Below, piece by piece: positions 33,374-42,155 of a DNA stretch of 64,000 nucleotides (position 1 is the stretch's first letter; each line of letters starts with the position of its first letter). Below the pieces are notes generated by a model. The model ran no database searches, had not been told where the DNA came from, and saw only the letters and a list, made by a program, of their open reading frames with translations. Location of the stretch: positions 55,957-119,956 of the forward strand of contig NZ_JUQX01000029.1 of assembly GCF_001074565.1 (NCBI RefSeq), written 5' to 3'. A program made the translations under genes and the position numbers. Origin of the DNA: Streptococcus pseudopneumoniae. GTDB taxonomy: Bacteria; Bacillota; Bacilli; Lactobacillales; Streptococcaceae.

Positions 33374-34588
33374 ATGCAGTATTCAGAAATTATGATTCGT
33401 TATGGAGAATTGTCAACCAAGCACAAAAATCGTATGCGTTTCATCAATAAACTTCGTAATAATATTTCGGACGTTTTGTCCATCTATCCTCAAGTTAAGG
33501 TAACCGCAGATCGCGACCGTGCCCACGCTTACCTCAATGGAGCTGATTATACAGCAGTAGCAGAATCTCTCAAACAAGTATTTGGGATTCAAAACTTTTC
33601 TCCTGTGTATAAGGTTGAAAAGTCTGTGGAAGTTCTGAAATCTGCTGTCCAAGAGATTATGAAGGAAATCTACAAGGAAGGGATGACCTTTAAAATCACT
33701 AGCAAGCGTAGCGACCACAACTTCGAATTGGATAGTCGTGAACTCAATCAAACTCTTGGCGGTGCTGTTTTCGAAGCTATTCCAAACGTGCAAGCTCAGA
33801 TGAAAAATCCAGATATTAATCTTCAAATTGAGATTCGTGAGGAGGCTGCCTACCTATCCTATGAAACCTTTCGTGGAGCAGGAGGATTACCTGTGGGAAG
33901 TTCTGGTAAAGGCATGCTCATGTTGTCAGGTGGAATTGATTCACCTGTGGCAGGTTATCTAGCTCTCAAACGTGGGGTTGATATTGAAGCCGTTCACTTT
34001 GCCAGCCCACCATATACTAGTCCTGGTGCCCTTAAGAAAGCGCAGGACTTGACCCGCAAATTGACCAAGTTTGGTGGCAATATCCAATTTATCGAAGTGC
34101 CTTTCACAGAGATTCAAGAAGAAATCAAGGCCAAGGCGCCAGAAGCCTACCTCATGACCTTGACACGTCGGTTTATGATGAGGATTACCGACCGTATTCG
34201 TGAAGTGAGAAAGGGTCTGGTCATTATCAATGGGGAAAGTCTTGGTCAAGTAGCCAGCCAGACCTTGGAAAGCATGCAGACTATCAACGCTGTGACTAGC
34301 ACTCCAATTATTCGTCCCGTGGTTACGATGGACAAGTTGGAAATCATTGACATCGCGCAGGAAATCGATACCTTTGAAATTTCAATCCAGCCTTTTGAGG
34401 ACTGCTGCACTATTTTTGCGCCTGATCGTCCTAAGACTAATCCTAAGATAGAGAATGCAGAGCAGTATGAAAAACGCATGGATGTTGAAGGCTTGGTTGA
34501 GCGAGCAGTGGCAGGTATCATGATTACTGAAATCACTCCCCAGGTTGAAAAAGATGCTGTCGATGAGTTAATTGACAATCTCCTCTAA
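33374..34588 (+). CDS. thiI: tRNA 4-thiouridine synthase ThiI
   Basis: This 404-residue enzyme thiolates U8 of tRNAs. It has an N-terminal ferredoxin-like/THUMP region (residues 1-165) and a PP-loop ATPase with [17 protein letters not shown] at about 185. There is no C-terminal rhodanese domain, as is normal in Gram-positive ThiI, so the adjacent NifS-type protein must hand over sulfur directly. The ribosome binding site is TAGGAG. Confidence 0.95.
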   Translation: MQYSEIMIRYGELSTKHKNRMRFINKLRNNISDVLSIYPQVKVTADRDRAHAYLNGADYTAVAESLKQVFGIQNFSPVYKVEKSVEVLKSAVQEIMKEIYKEGMTFKITSKRSDHNFELDSRELNQTLGGAVFEAIPNVQAQMKNPDINLQIEIREEAAYLSYETFRGAGGLPVGSSGKGMLMLSGGIDSPVAGYLALKRGVDIEAVHFASPPYTSPGALKKAQDLTRKLTKFGGNIQFIEVPFTEIQEEIKAKAPEAYLMTLTRRFMMRITDRIREVRKGLVIINGESLGQVASQTLESMQTINAVTSTPIIRPVVTMDKLEIIDIAQEIDTFEISIQPFEDCCTIFAPDRPKTNPKIENAEQYEKRMDVEGLVERAVAGIMITEITPQVEKDAVDELIDNLL

Positions 34589-34724
34589 TCAGAAAATCCA
34601 GAAGAATTCAGAAAAACAAATGAAAAAAGTTAGTTATTTATCCTTAAAATGGACAATTGCTGACTTTTTTTCTATTTTTATGGTATAATAAGATAAAATT
34701 TTGAATATAGAGAGTTTTCTGACA

Positions 34725-35549
34725 ATGAATCATTCCTACTTTTACTTAAAAATGAAAGAACACAAACTCAAAGTTCCTTATACAGGAAAAGAGCGTCGTG
34801 TGCGTGTGCTTCTGCCTAAGGACTACGAGAAAGACACAGACCGTTTTTATCCTGTTGTTTACTTTCATGATGGGCAAAATGTCTTTTACAGCAAGGAGTC
34901 CTATATCGGACACTCTTGGAAGATTATTCCGGCTATTAAGAGAAATCCTGACATCAGTCGCATGATTGTTGTAGCCATTGACAATGATGGTTTGGGGCGG
35001 ATGCATGAGTACGCAGCTTGGAAGTTCCAAGAATCTCCTATCCCAGGCCAGCAGTTTGGCGGTAAGGGTGTGGAGTATGCCGAGTTTGTCATGGAAGTGG
35101 TCAAGCCTTTTATCGATGAAACCTATCGTACCAAAGCTGATCGCCAGCATACGGCTATGATTGGTTCGTCACTAGGAGGCAATATTACTCAGTTTATCGG
35201 ACTAGAGTACCAAGATCGAATTGGTTGTCTAGGTGTCTTTTCATCTGCCAACTGGCTTCACCAAGAAGCCTTTAACCGCTATATCGAGCGTAAGAAACTG
35301 TCGCCTGAACAGCGCATTTTTATCTATGTTGGAACAGAAGAAGCAGACGATACGGACAAGACCCTGATGGCTGGCAATATCAAGCAAGCCTATATCGACT
35401 CATCGCTTCGCTATTACCATGATTTGATTGCAGGTGGAGTCGGCTTGGATAATCTTGTCTTGAAAGTTCAGTCTGGTGCTATCCATAGTGAAATCCCTTG
35501 GTCAGAAAATCTGCCAGACTGTCTCCGATTTTTTGCAGAAAAATGGTAA
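34725..35549 (+). CDS. alpha/beta-hydrolase esterase (first of a cluster)
   Basis: This 274-residue esterase has the D-family fold. RFYPVVYFHDGQNVF forms the oxyanion strand, the nucleophile Ser lies in MIGSSLGGN, and a C-terminal His is in SGAIHSE. A TATAAT -10 box at 34683-34688 drives the unit. I start at the ATG at 34725; the in-frame TTG at 34701 lies almost on the transcription start. It is followed by a second esterase and an ATP-grasp enzyme, apparently one operon. The substrate is unknown. Confidence 0.8.
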   Translation: MNHSYFYLKMKEHKLKVPYTGKERRVRVLLPKDYEKDTDRFYPVVYFHDGQNVFYSKESYIGHSWKIIPAIKRNPDISRMIVVAIDNDGLGRMHEYAAWKFQESPIPGQQFGGKGVEYAEFVMEVVKPFIDETYRTKADRQHTAMIGSSLGGNITQFIGLEYQDRIGCLGVFSSANWLHQEAFNRYIERKKLSPEQRIFIYVGTEEADDTDKTLMAGNIKQAYIDSSLRYYHDLIAGGVGLDNLVLKVQSGAIHSEIPWSENLPDCLRFFAEKW

Positions 35550-35569
35550 GTTAGGAAAGGAGAAAGCCA

Positions 35570-36310
35570 ATGCATATTGAAAACCTTAGCCACTGGAGTG
35601 GCCACCTCAACCGAGAAATGTACCTCAACCGTTATGGGCATGCTGGGGTTCCAGTTGTGGTTTTTGCTTCATCTGGTGGCAGTCACAATGAATACTATGA
35701 TTTTGGCATGATAGATGCCTGTGCTACCTTTATCGAGGAAGGCCGCGTCCAGTTCTTTACCCTATCCAGTGTTGACAGTGAGAGTTGGTTGGCCACTTGG
35801 AAAAACAGTCATGACCAAGCGGAGATGCATCGTGCCTACGAACGCTATGTGATTGAGGAGGCCCTTCCTTTTATCAAGCACAAGACAGGTTGGTTTGATG
35901 GCATGATGACGACAGGTTGCTCCATGGGGGCCTACCATGCACTCAATTTCTTCCTCCAGCATCCAGATGTATTTACCAAGGTGATTGCTCTCAGCGGTGT
36001 TTATGACACACGTTTCTTTGTTGGCGATTACTACAATGACGATGCCATTTACCAAAACTCGCCAGTTGATTATATTTGGAATCAAAACGACGGCTGGTTT
36101 ATCGATCGTTACCGTCAGGCGGAGATTGTCGTCTGTACGGGTCTCGGTGCTTGGGAACAAGATGGTCTGCCATCCTTCTACAAGCTCAAAGAAGCCTTTG
36201 ACCAGAAACAAATTCCAGCCTGGTTTGCTGAATGGGGGCACGATGTTGCCCACGACTGGGAATGGTGGCGTAAACAAATGCCTTATTTTCTTGGACACCT
36301 GTATCTATAA
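35570..36310 (+). CDS. esterase-family protein (second of a cluster)
   Basis: This 246-residue alpha/beta hydrolase has VPVVVFASSGGSHNEY as the oxyanion region, TTGCSMGAYHAL carrying the nucleophile Ser, and WGHDVAHDWEWW with the catalytic His at the end. It belongs to the esterase D-like group. The ribosome binding site GGAAAGGAG and the 20-base gap to the first esterase imply one transcript. Two unlike esterases plus an ATP-grasp ligase suggest a small biosynthetic or modification pathway. The substrate is not predictable. Confidence 0.8.
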   Translation: MHIENLSHWSGHLNREMYLNRYGHAGVPVVVFASSGGSHNEYYDFGMIDACATFIEEGRVQFFTLSSVDSESWLATWKNSHDQAEMHRAYERYVIEEALPFIKHKTGWFDGMMTTGCSMGAYHALNFFLQHPDVFTKVIALSGVYDTRFFVGDYYNDDAIYQNSPVDYIWNQNDGWFIDRYRQAEIVVCTGLGAWEQDGLPSFYKLKEAFDQKQIPAWFAEWGHDVAHDWEWWRKQMPYFLGHLYL

Positions 36311-36322
36311 AAGGAGTTGCCT

Positions 36323-37489
36323 ATGAATTACCTTGTTATTTCTCCATACTATCCACAAAACTTCCAACAGTTTACAATCGAGCTAGCTAATAAAGGCATA
36401 ACCGTTTTGGGAATTGGTCAGGAGCCTTACGAACAACTAGATGAACCTTTGCGTAATAGCTTAACCGAGTATTTCCGTGTGGACAATCTTGAGAACATAG
36501 ACGAAGTCAAACGTGCTGTTGCCTTTCTTTTCTACAAGCATGGACCTATCGACCGCATCGAGTCCCACAATGAATACTGGCTTGAGCTGGACGCAACACT
36601 CAGAGAACAATTCAATGTTTTTAGTGCCAAACCAGAGGATCTCAAAAAGACCAAGTTTAAGTCTGAAATGAAGAAACTTTTCAAAAAAGCAGGTGTTCCT
36701 GTGGTACCTGGAGCTGTTATCCAGACGGAAGCAGATGTGGATAAAGCAGTGAACGAAATCGGTCTACCAATGATTGCCAAACCTGATAATGGAGTGGGAG
36801 CGGCAGCAACCTTTAAGCTTGAGACAGAAGACGATGTAAATCACTTTAAGGCTGAATGGGACCATTCAACCGTGTATTTCTTTGAAAAATTTGTCACTTC
36901 TAGCGAAATCTGTACCTTTGACGGGCTTGTGGACAAGGATGGCAACATCGTCTTTTCAACGACTTTCGATTATGCCCATACTCCACTTGATCTGATGATT
37001 TATAAGATGGACAATTCCTACTATGTACTCAAGGATATGGATCCCAAACTGCGCAAGTATGGCGAGGCCATTGTCAAGGAATTTGGTATGAGGGAGCGTT
37101 TCTTCCATATTGAATTCTTCCGTGAGGGAGATGACTATATCGCCATTGAGTACAACAATCGTCCTGCGGGTGGCTTTACGATTGATGTTTACAATTATGC
37201 CCACTCTTTTGACCTCTACCGAGGTTATGCGGCTATTGTAGCAGGAGAGCCATTCCCTGGTTCATATTTTGAACCCCTCTATTGCTTGGCGACTGCTCGG
37301 CGTTTAAGTTCTCATTATGTATACTCAGAAGAGGAGTTACTAGCTAAATACCAAGGAGGTTTTAAGGCTAAGAAAATCATGCCAGCAGCCTTTGCAGAGT
37401 TACAAGGAGATATCCTCTATATGTTGACAACTCCAAGTCGTGAGGAGCTGGATCAGATGTTAGCAGACTTTGGTCAACGTCAAGAGTAA
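36323..37489 (+). CDS. ATP-grasp ligase-like protein
   Basis: A 388-residue protein with an N-terminal Rossmann-like pre-ATP-grasp domain (LVISPYYPQNFQQFTIELANKG) and a central ATP-grasp domain. Lys-rich KFKSEMKKLFKKAGVPVVPG begins the B subdomain, PMIAKPDNGVGAAATF forms the nucleotide loop, and FHIEFFREGDDYIAIEYNNRP holds the metal-binding Glu/Asn residues. Such enzymes join a carboxylate to an amine or thiol. The ATG at 36323 has AAAGGAG seven bases upstream. It is the third gene of the esterase operon. Confidence 0.82.
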   Translation: MNYLVISPYYPQNFQQFTIELANKGITVLGIGQEPYEQLDEPLRNSLTEYFRVDNLENIDEVKRAVAFLFYKHGPIDRIESHNEYWLELDATLREQFNVFSAKPEDLKKTKFKSEMKKLFKKAGVPVVPGAVIQTEADVDKAVNEIGLPMIAKPDNGVGAAATFKLETEDDVNHFKAEWDHSTVYFFEKFVTSSEICTFDGLVDKDGNIVFSTTFDYAHTPLDLMIYKMDNSYYVLKDMDPKLRKYGEAIVKEFGMRERFFHIEFFREGDDYIAIEYNNRPAGGFTIDVYNYAHSFDLYRGYAAIVAGEPFPGSYFEPLYCLATARRLSSHYVYSEEELLAKYQGGFKAKKIMPAAFAELQGDILYMLTTPSREELDQMLADFGQRQE

Positions 37490-37500
37490 GGAATAGGATG

Positions 37501-37531
37501 AAAGGAGTTTGACTTCTTTTGTCCTTTTCTT
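37501..37531 (+). terminator. weak terminator after the ATP-grasp gene
   Basis: AAAGGAGT can pair with ACTTCTTT, or AAAGGA with TCCTTT, with T-rich sequence following. Confidence 0.45.
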
Positions 37532-37544
37532 AAAGATAAGTTAA

Positions 37545-37608
37545 ATAAAGCGTTTTCCAGAGATTCTTTTAGAAAATCGGTTGCTAAAAGGCCTAAAAAT
37601 TGATAGAA
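37545..37608 (+). promoter_or_regulatory. aquaporin promoter with possible cre-like site
   Basis: TAGAAT (37603-37608) with TTGCTA near 37580 is a fair promoter. ATAAAGCGTTTTCC at about 37547-37560 has the AARCG core of a CcpA site but mismatches at three consensus positions. Catabolite control is possible only. Confidence 0.35.
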
Positions 37609-37645
37609 TAAGGATTGTCTAAAAAAATTAAGGAGAATCTATCAA

Positions 37646-38515
37646 ATGGATTTTACATGGGCTATTAAATATGCCACTGAATTTTTGGGAACTGCCATTT
37701 TGATCATTCTTGGTAATGGTGCAGTTGCTAACGTTGAACTTAAAGGTACGAAAGGTCACCAAAGTGGCTGGCTCGTTATCGCGGTTGGTTACGGTATGGG
37801 GGTTATGATCCCAGCCTTGATGTTCGGTAATGTATCTGGGAACCACATCAACCCAGCCTTCACACTTGGACTTGCTGTGAGTGGACTTTTCCCTTGGGGA
37901 CAAGTACCATATTATATCCTTGCGCAAGTTTTAGGAGCGATTTTTGGTCAAGCTATGGTTGTTGCTACTCACCGTCCTTACTACTTGAAAACAGAGAATT
38001 CTAATAACATTTTGGGTACTTTCTCAACGATTTCAAGTGTTGATCACGGTACAAAAGAATCACGTTTCGCAGCAAGTGTAAATGGTTTCCTAAATGAGTT
38101 TGTAGGTTCATTTGTTCTTTTCTTTGCAGCACTTGGTTTGACTAAAAACTTCTTTGGTGCTGAGGTTCTTCAATACATGAAACAAATGGCTACTCAGGCT
38201 GGTCAAACAGTTGATTTAACTGAAATGGCAGTGAAAGCTCAAGTAGCACCTCACACAGCTGCTGGGATCTCAGTTGCGCACTTGGCACTTGGTTTCCTAG
38301 TGATGGCCTTGGTAACTTCACTCGGTGGACCTTCTGGGCCTGCTTTGAACCCAGCTCGTGACTTTGGACCACGTCTTCTTCACGAACTCCTTCCAAAATC
38401 AGTTCTTGGTCAACACAAGGGTGATTCAAAATGGTGGTATGCATGGGTCCCAGTTGTAGCTCCAATTGCAGCGGCTATTGCAGCAGTAGCAGTATTCAAA
38501 CTACTTTATCTATAA
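37646..38515 (+). CDS. aquaporin/aquaglyceroporin (Gla-like)
   Basis: This 289-residue MIP channel has six membrane helices and two NPA boxes, NHINPAFTLG (about residue 73) and GPALNPARD (about 232). The Asp after the second box (PARD) marks the glycerol-facilitator side of the family. It resembles the pneumococcal aquaporin reported to pass water, peroxide and oxygen, as I recall it. It stands alone between its own promoter and a strong terminator. Confidence 0.92.
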   Translation: MDFTWAIKYATEFLGTAILIILGNGAVANVELKGTKGHQSGWLVIAVGYGMGVMIPALMFGNVSGNHINPAFTLGLAVSGLFPWGQVPYYILAQVLGAIFGQAMVVATHRPYYLKTENSNNILGTFSTISSVDHGTKESRFAASVNGFLNEFVGSFVLFFAALGLTKNFFGAEVLQYMKQMATQAGQTVDLTEMAVKAQVAPHTAAGISVAHLALGFLVMALVTSLGGPSGPALNPARDFGPRLLHELLPKSVLGQHKGDSKWWYAWVPVVAPIAAAIAAVAVFKLLYL

Positions 38516-38521
38516 TAAAAG

Positions 38522-38547
38522 AAACTGGGGGAACCCAGTTTTTTTGC
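38522..38547 (+). terminator. aquaporin terminator
   Basis: AAACTGGG and CCCAGTTT pair perfectly around GGAA, followed by TTTT. Confidence 0.9.
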
Positions 38548-38625
38548 TATAAAATTTTTAAATAAAACAGATATGGCTTGTAAAATATTCGAAAATCCTT
38601 TAAAATAAGAGAGTTGGAGGAATTT

Positions 38626-39351
38626 ATGAGTGTGAATGAGATAGTTCGGATCATTCCGACTGTGAAAGTTAATAACCGAAAATTAAATGAAAAATTTTAC
38701 ATTGAAACCTTAGGGATGAAACCCTTGTTAGAAGAGTCTGCCTTTCTCTCCTTGGGAGATCAGACAGCTACTGAAAGATTGATTTTAGAAGAAGCTCCGA
38801 GCATGCGAACTCGGCGAGTTGAAGGGCTTAAGAAACTAGCTAGACTCATTGTAAAAGTTAAGAATCCTTCTGAAATTGAGGATCTTCTTTCACAGATGGA
38901 GTCTCTTCCTCGCCTATTTAAAGGAAGCCGTGGTTATGCTTTTGAGATTGTTTCTCCTGAACAGGATGTGATTCTTGTTCATGCGGAAAATCATATTAAA
39001 GATTTGGTTCCACTGGAAACTGTTCCTGAATTTTCTTCAAATAAAAGTATAAAATACTTGAGTCAATTTGAGATTTCTATGGAGTTGCGTCTGCCTGAGG
39101 ACATGGAGAGTTTGCTTGATTCCGAAGTGGTAGCTAGGGCAATTAGCTTTACCAAAGGGGAAGGTCCAGATTTGACTGTTGAAAACAATGTTACCTGGGA
39201 CTTGTCTATGCTGAAATTTTTAGTAAAGAATTTTGATTTAACCAGTCTTCGTCAGAAATTTGAAAAGACAGGCTATTTTGTTCCCAAGTCTGAAAAATTC
39301 TTCCTTGGTAAAGATACCAATAACATTGAATTGTGGTTTGAAGAAGCATGA
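38626..39351 (+). CDS. cppA: CppA family protein
   Basis: This 241-residue protein has two glyoxalase-like halves. The N-terminal half (RIIPTVKVNNRKLNEKFYIE, then LGMKPLLEESAFLSLGDQ) and the C-terminal half (FGKTGYFVPKSEKFFLGKD-like end) match CppA, once described as a C3-degrading proteinase of streptococci. No protease motif is evident, and the fold argues for a metal- or ligand-binding enzyme. I use the ATG at 38626 behind GGAGG. The stop overlaps the next gene by four bases. Confidence 0.85.
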   Translation: MSVNEIVRIIPTVKVNNRKLNEKFYIETLGMKPLLEESAFLSLGDQTATERLILEEAPSMRTRRVEGLKKLARLIVKVKNPSEIEDLLSQMESLPRLFKGSRGYAFEIVSPEQDVILVHAENHIKDLVPLETVPEFSSNKSIKYLSQFEISMELRLPEDMESLLDSEVVARAISFTKGEGPDLTVENNVTWDLSMLKFLVKNFDLTSLRQKFEKTGYFVPKSEKFFLGKDTNNIELWFEEA

Positions 39352-40283
39352 AGTGGGAAAAAATTCAAAGAAAAATAGAAGATCAAATCGAGGCAGGGAT
39401 TTATCCCGGGGCCTCTTTTGCGTATTATAAGGATGGTGAATGGAAAGAGTCTTATCTAGGATTGAGTGATCCTGAGAAAGGTTTGAAAACTGAGTCAGGG
39501 CTAGTCTATGACCTAGCCAGTGTGAGTAAGGTTGTGGGAGTTGGGACAATCTTCACCTTCTTGTGGCAGCAGGGCAAATTAGATATTGACCGACCAGTGA
39601 CGGATTTTTTAGCTGAGTGTGATTACCCAGATATTACTATACGGCAACTTCTGACCCATGCTACAGACTTAGATCCCTTTATTCCCAATCGGGATCTCTT
39701 GACAGCTACTGAATTAAAAGAAGCCATGTTTCACCTCAACAGACGAAGTCAGGCAGCCTTCCTCTATTCGGATGTTCACTTTTTACTCTTAGGCTTTCTT
39801 TTGGAGAAAATATTTGAACAAGATTTGAATCAGATTATAGAAGAACAAGTTTTGAACCCATGGGGCATGACGGGAACCAAGTTTGGTCCCGTTGAAATTG
39901 CTGTACCAACAGTTAGAGGAGTAGCGGCAGGTAGTATCCACGATCCCAAAGCTCGTCTTTTGGGCAAACATGCTGGGAGTGCTGGTTTATTTTCAACTGT
40001 TAAGGATTTGCAAATCTTTCTGGAACATTACTTGAAAGATGATTTTGCTGAAAACTTGAGCCGAAATTTTTCCCCCTTAGATGATAAGGAGCGTTCGCTA
40101 GCCTGGAATCTAGAAGGAGCCTGGCTTGACCATACGGGCTATACAGGTACCTTCATCATGTGGAACCGAGAGAAACAGGAAGCTGCTATCTTTTTATCCA
40201 ATCGAACGTATGAGAAGGATGAACGTGCTCAGTGGATAGTCGATCGAAACCAAGTCATGGATATGATTCGTAGGGAAAGGTAG
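39348..40283 (+). CDS. serine hydrolase (class C beta-lactamase/PBP-like)
   Basis: This 311-residue protein has the class C penicillin-recognising fold. The S-x-x-K motif is ASVSKVVG (around residue 62), and the Y-x-N/D position is LYSDVHFL (around 141). The third K-T-G-like element reads HTGYTGTFIMW near the C-terminus. There is no signal peptide, so it is probably cytosolic and acts as an esterase or peptidase rather than in the wall. It is translationally coupled to cppA. Confidence 0.85.
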   Translation: MKWEKIQRKIEDQIEAGIYPGASFAYYKDGEWKESYLGLSDPEKGLKTESGLVYDLASVSKVVGVGTIFTFLWQQGKLDIDRPVTDFLAECDYPDITIRQLLTHATDLDPFIPNRDLLTATELKEAMFHLNRRSQAAFLYSDVHFLLLGFLLEKIFEQDLNQIIEEQVLNPWGMTGTKFGPVEIAVPTVRGVAAGSIHDPKARLLGKHAGSAGLFSTVKDLQIFLEHYLKDDFAENLSRNFSPLDDKERSLAWNLEGAWLDHTGYTGTFIMWNREKQEAAIFLSNRTYEKDERAQWIVDRNQVMDMIRRER

Positions 40284-40291
40284 GGGGAAGA

Positions 40292-41203
40292 ATGTCAAAA
40301 ACCGTAAAAGGAACTCTATTTACAGTAGTTGCAGGGATTGCTTGGGGCTTGTCTGGAACCAGTGGCCAATACCTGATGGCACACGGGATTTCCGCTCTAG
40401 TCTTGACCAATCTGCGGCTCATTATTGCTGGATTGGCTCTGGTATTTTTAACTTATGCGACCGCAAAGGATAAACTCCTTGCTTTTTTAAAAGACAGAAA
40501 AAGTCTTTTCTCTCTCTTGTTATTTGCCTTGTTTGGACTTTTCTTAAACCAGTTTGCCTATCTTTCTGCCATTCAGGAGACCAATGCTGGAACGGCGACG
40601 GTTCTCCAGTATGTTTGTCCTGTTGGGATCTTGATTTATACTTGTATCAAGGACAAGGTAGCGCCTACTCTGGCTGAGATTATTTCAATTGGTTTAGCAA
40701 TTGGAGGAACGTTTCTTATCGCGACGCATGGGGAACTTGACCAGTTGTCGGTCACACCTGCTGGTCTTTTCTGGGGACTCTTTTCTGCCTTGACCTATGC
40801 CCTCTATATTATCCTTCCTATCGCTTTGATTAAGAAGTGGGGAAGTATTTTGGTGATTGGTGTGGGCATGGTTATTTCTGGTGTTGTGGTTCTTCCCTTC
40901 ACAGGAGTTTTGCAGGTAAGCATACCGACCAGCTTAGATTTTCTCTTTGCATTTGCTGGCATTATCATCATCGGAACAGTCTTCGCCTACACCGCTTTTC
41001 TAAAAGGAGCTAGTCTGATAGGACCAGTTAAGTCTAGTTTATTGGCTTCCATAGAGCCAATTTCAGCCGTTTTCTTTGCCTTTCTGATTATGAAGGAACA
41101 ATTCTACGCGATTGATTTTGTCGGCATGGCTATGATTTTACTTGCGGTAACCATCATTTCTTTGAAAGATTTGTTGATAGAAAACAAACAGAAGGTTGAA
41201 TGA
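40292..41203 (+). CDS. EamA/DMT-family transporter
   Basis: This 303-residue protein has ten predicted membrane helices in two five-helix EamA repeats. The first starts at LFTVVAGIAWGLSGTSGQYL and the second at LFWGLFSALTYALYIILP. It belongs to the drug/metabolite transporter superfamily. It follows the serine hydrolase after eight bases, with a GGGGGAAG site. The substrate cannot be told. Confidence 0.88.
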   Translation: MSKTVKGTLFTVVAGIAWGLSGTSGQYLMAHGISALVLTNLRLIIAGLALVFLTYATAKDKLLAFLKDRKSLFSLLLFALFGLFLNQFAYLSAIQETNAGTATVLQYVCPVGILIYTCIKDKVAPTLAEIISIGLAIGGTFLIATHGELDQLSVTPAGLFWGLFSALTYALYIILPIALIKKWGSILVIGVGMVISGVVVLPFTGVLQVSIPTSLDFLFAFAGIIIIGTVFAYTAFLKGASLIGPVKSSLLASIEPISAVFFAFLIMKEQFYAIDFVGMAMILLAVTIISLKDLLIENKQKVE

Positions 41204-41347
41204 GAAACTAGTTACTCGTAAAAAGTGATTGATTTGAATATCCTATCGAAATATTAATTACAGATAAGGAATGGGAGTAGAATTTTATAAAATTTTAAGT
41301 TTCTTTTCTTACAATAAATCAATCTTTAACTGCTAGAAGGAGAAAAT

Positions 41348-42106
41348 ATGAAAATTTTACAAATCATTCATCCATCTAAGCCCCTGCGCTACTTGAGATT
41401 GTTTGACATTCTGATTATTACAGTTCTAATGTTTGGTCAGTTTATCATTCGGTCAACGGAGCTCTTTTTAGCAAGTATGTTTCCGACAGGTCTGTCAACT
41501 ACAATGGATACGGCAAGTAATACTGCTGGCGAGGGAGTAGGCTATTTGAGCAACTTCACCCTGCAAGTGATACTTCTGACCTTGACCTTTCTTTACCTTT
41601 TGATTCGGAATTATGATTTCAAACAACTTCCCATTCGTTGGACCTGGTCCCTTCTCTTTTGGGTTCCTTTTATATTTGCCATTGTGGGATTGTTTGGAGA
41701 CCTGATGACGACACTAACTGGTGAATACAATTACTTAAATCCAGCTCTTTTTGCCCACATAGATCCCATGGAAATTATACGGAAATTCCTAGCGCTTAGT
41801 CCGATGGTAATTGCCTATGCGTTGCTAAATGGCTTCTATGAAGAGTTTTTCTTTCTAGGATTGTTGACATCAGTGAAAGAAAAGCACAAGTGGTGGGCTT
41901 TGCTTTATTCTACCATCATTCGGATTTCTTTTCACACTTATCAAGGATTGGTGTGGGCACTGGTTATTGGTGTCGTTTATGGCCTATTCTATTATTTCTT
42001 ATACAAGTATAAGGTTAAAAATCTTTTGCCATTTTTCCTCATGCATGCTCTGGCAGATATGTTTGGTTCTAGCCTCATGTATCTCTTGATTGCGTGGGGA
42101 AGGTAA
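41348..42106 (+). CDS. CPBP-family intramembrane protease
   Basis: The product has 252 residues and about seven membrane helices. The Abi/CPBP motifs are present: EEFFFLG (motif 1, about residue 168), RISFHTYQG (motif 2) and HALADMFGS (motif 3), with the Glu and His residues that form the membrane metalloprotease site. Family members act in prenyl-protein-like processing or bacteriocin self-immunity. It is preceded by 144 bases with no clear signal except an AAGGAG site. Confidence 0.85.
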   Translation: MKILQIIHPSKPLRYLRLFDILIITVLMFGQFIIRSTELFLASMFPTGLSTTMDTASNTAGEGVGYLSNFTLQVILLTLTFLYLLIRNYDFKQLPIRWTWSLLFWVPFIFAIVGLFGDLMTTLTGEYNYLNPALFAHIDPMEIIRKFLALSPMVIAYALLNGFYEEFFFLGLLTSVKEKHKWWALLYSTIIRISFHTYQGLVWALVIGVVYGLFYYFLYKYKVKNLLPFFLMHALADMFGSSLMYLLIAWGR

Positions 42107-42112
42107 GAATCA

Positions 42113-42144
42113 GAAAAATCCACTCAACTGAGTGGATTTTTCTG
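42113..42144. terminator. bidirectional terminator
   Basis: AAAAATCCACTC and GAGTGGATTTTT pair perfectly around AACT. It serves the rightward CPBP gene and the leftward pyrP gene. Confidence 0.9.
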
Positions 42145-42155
42145 TGTATAGATGA

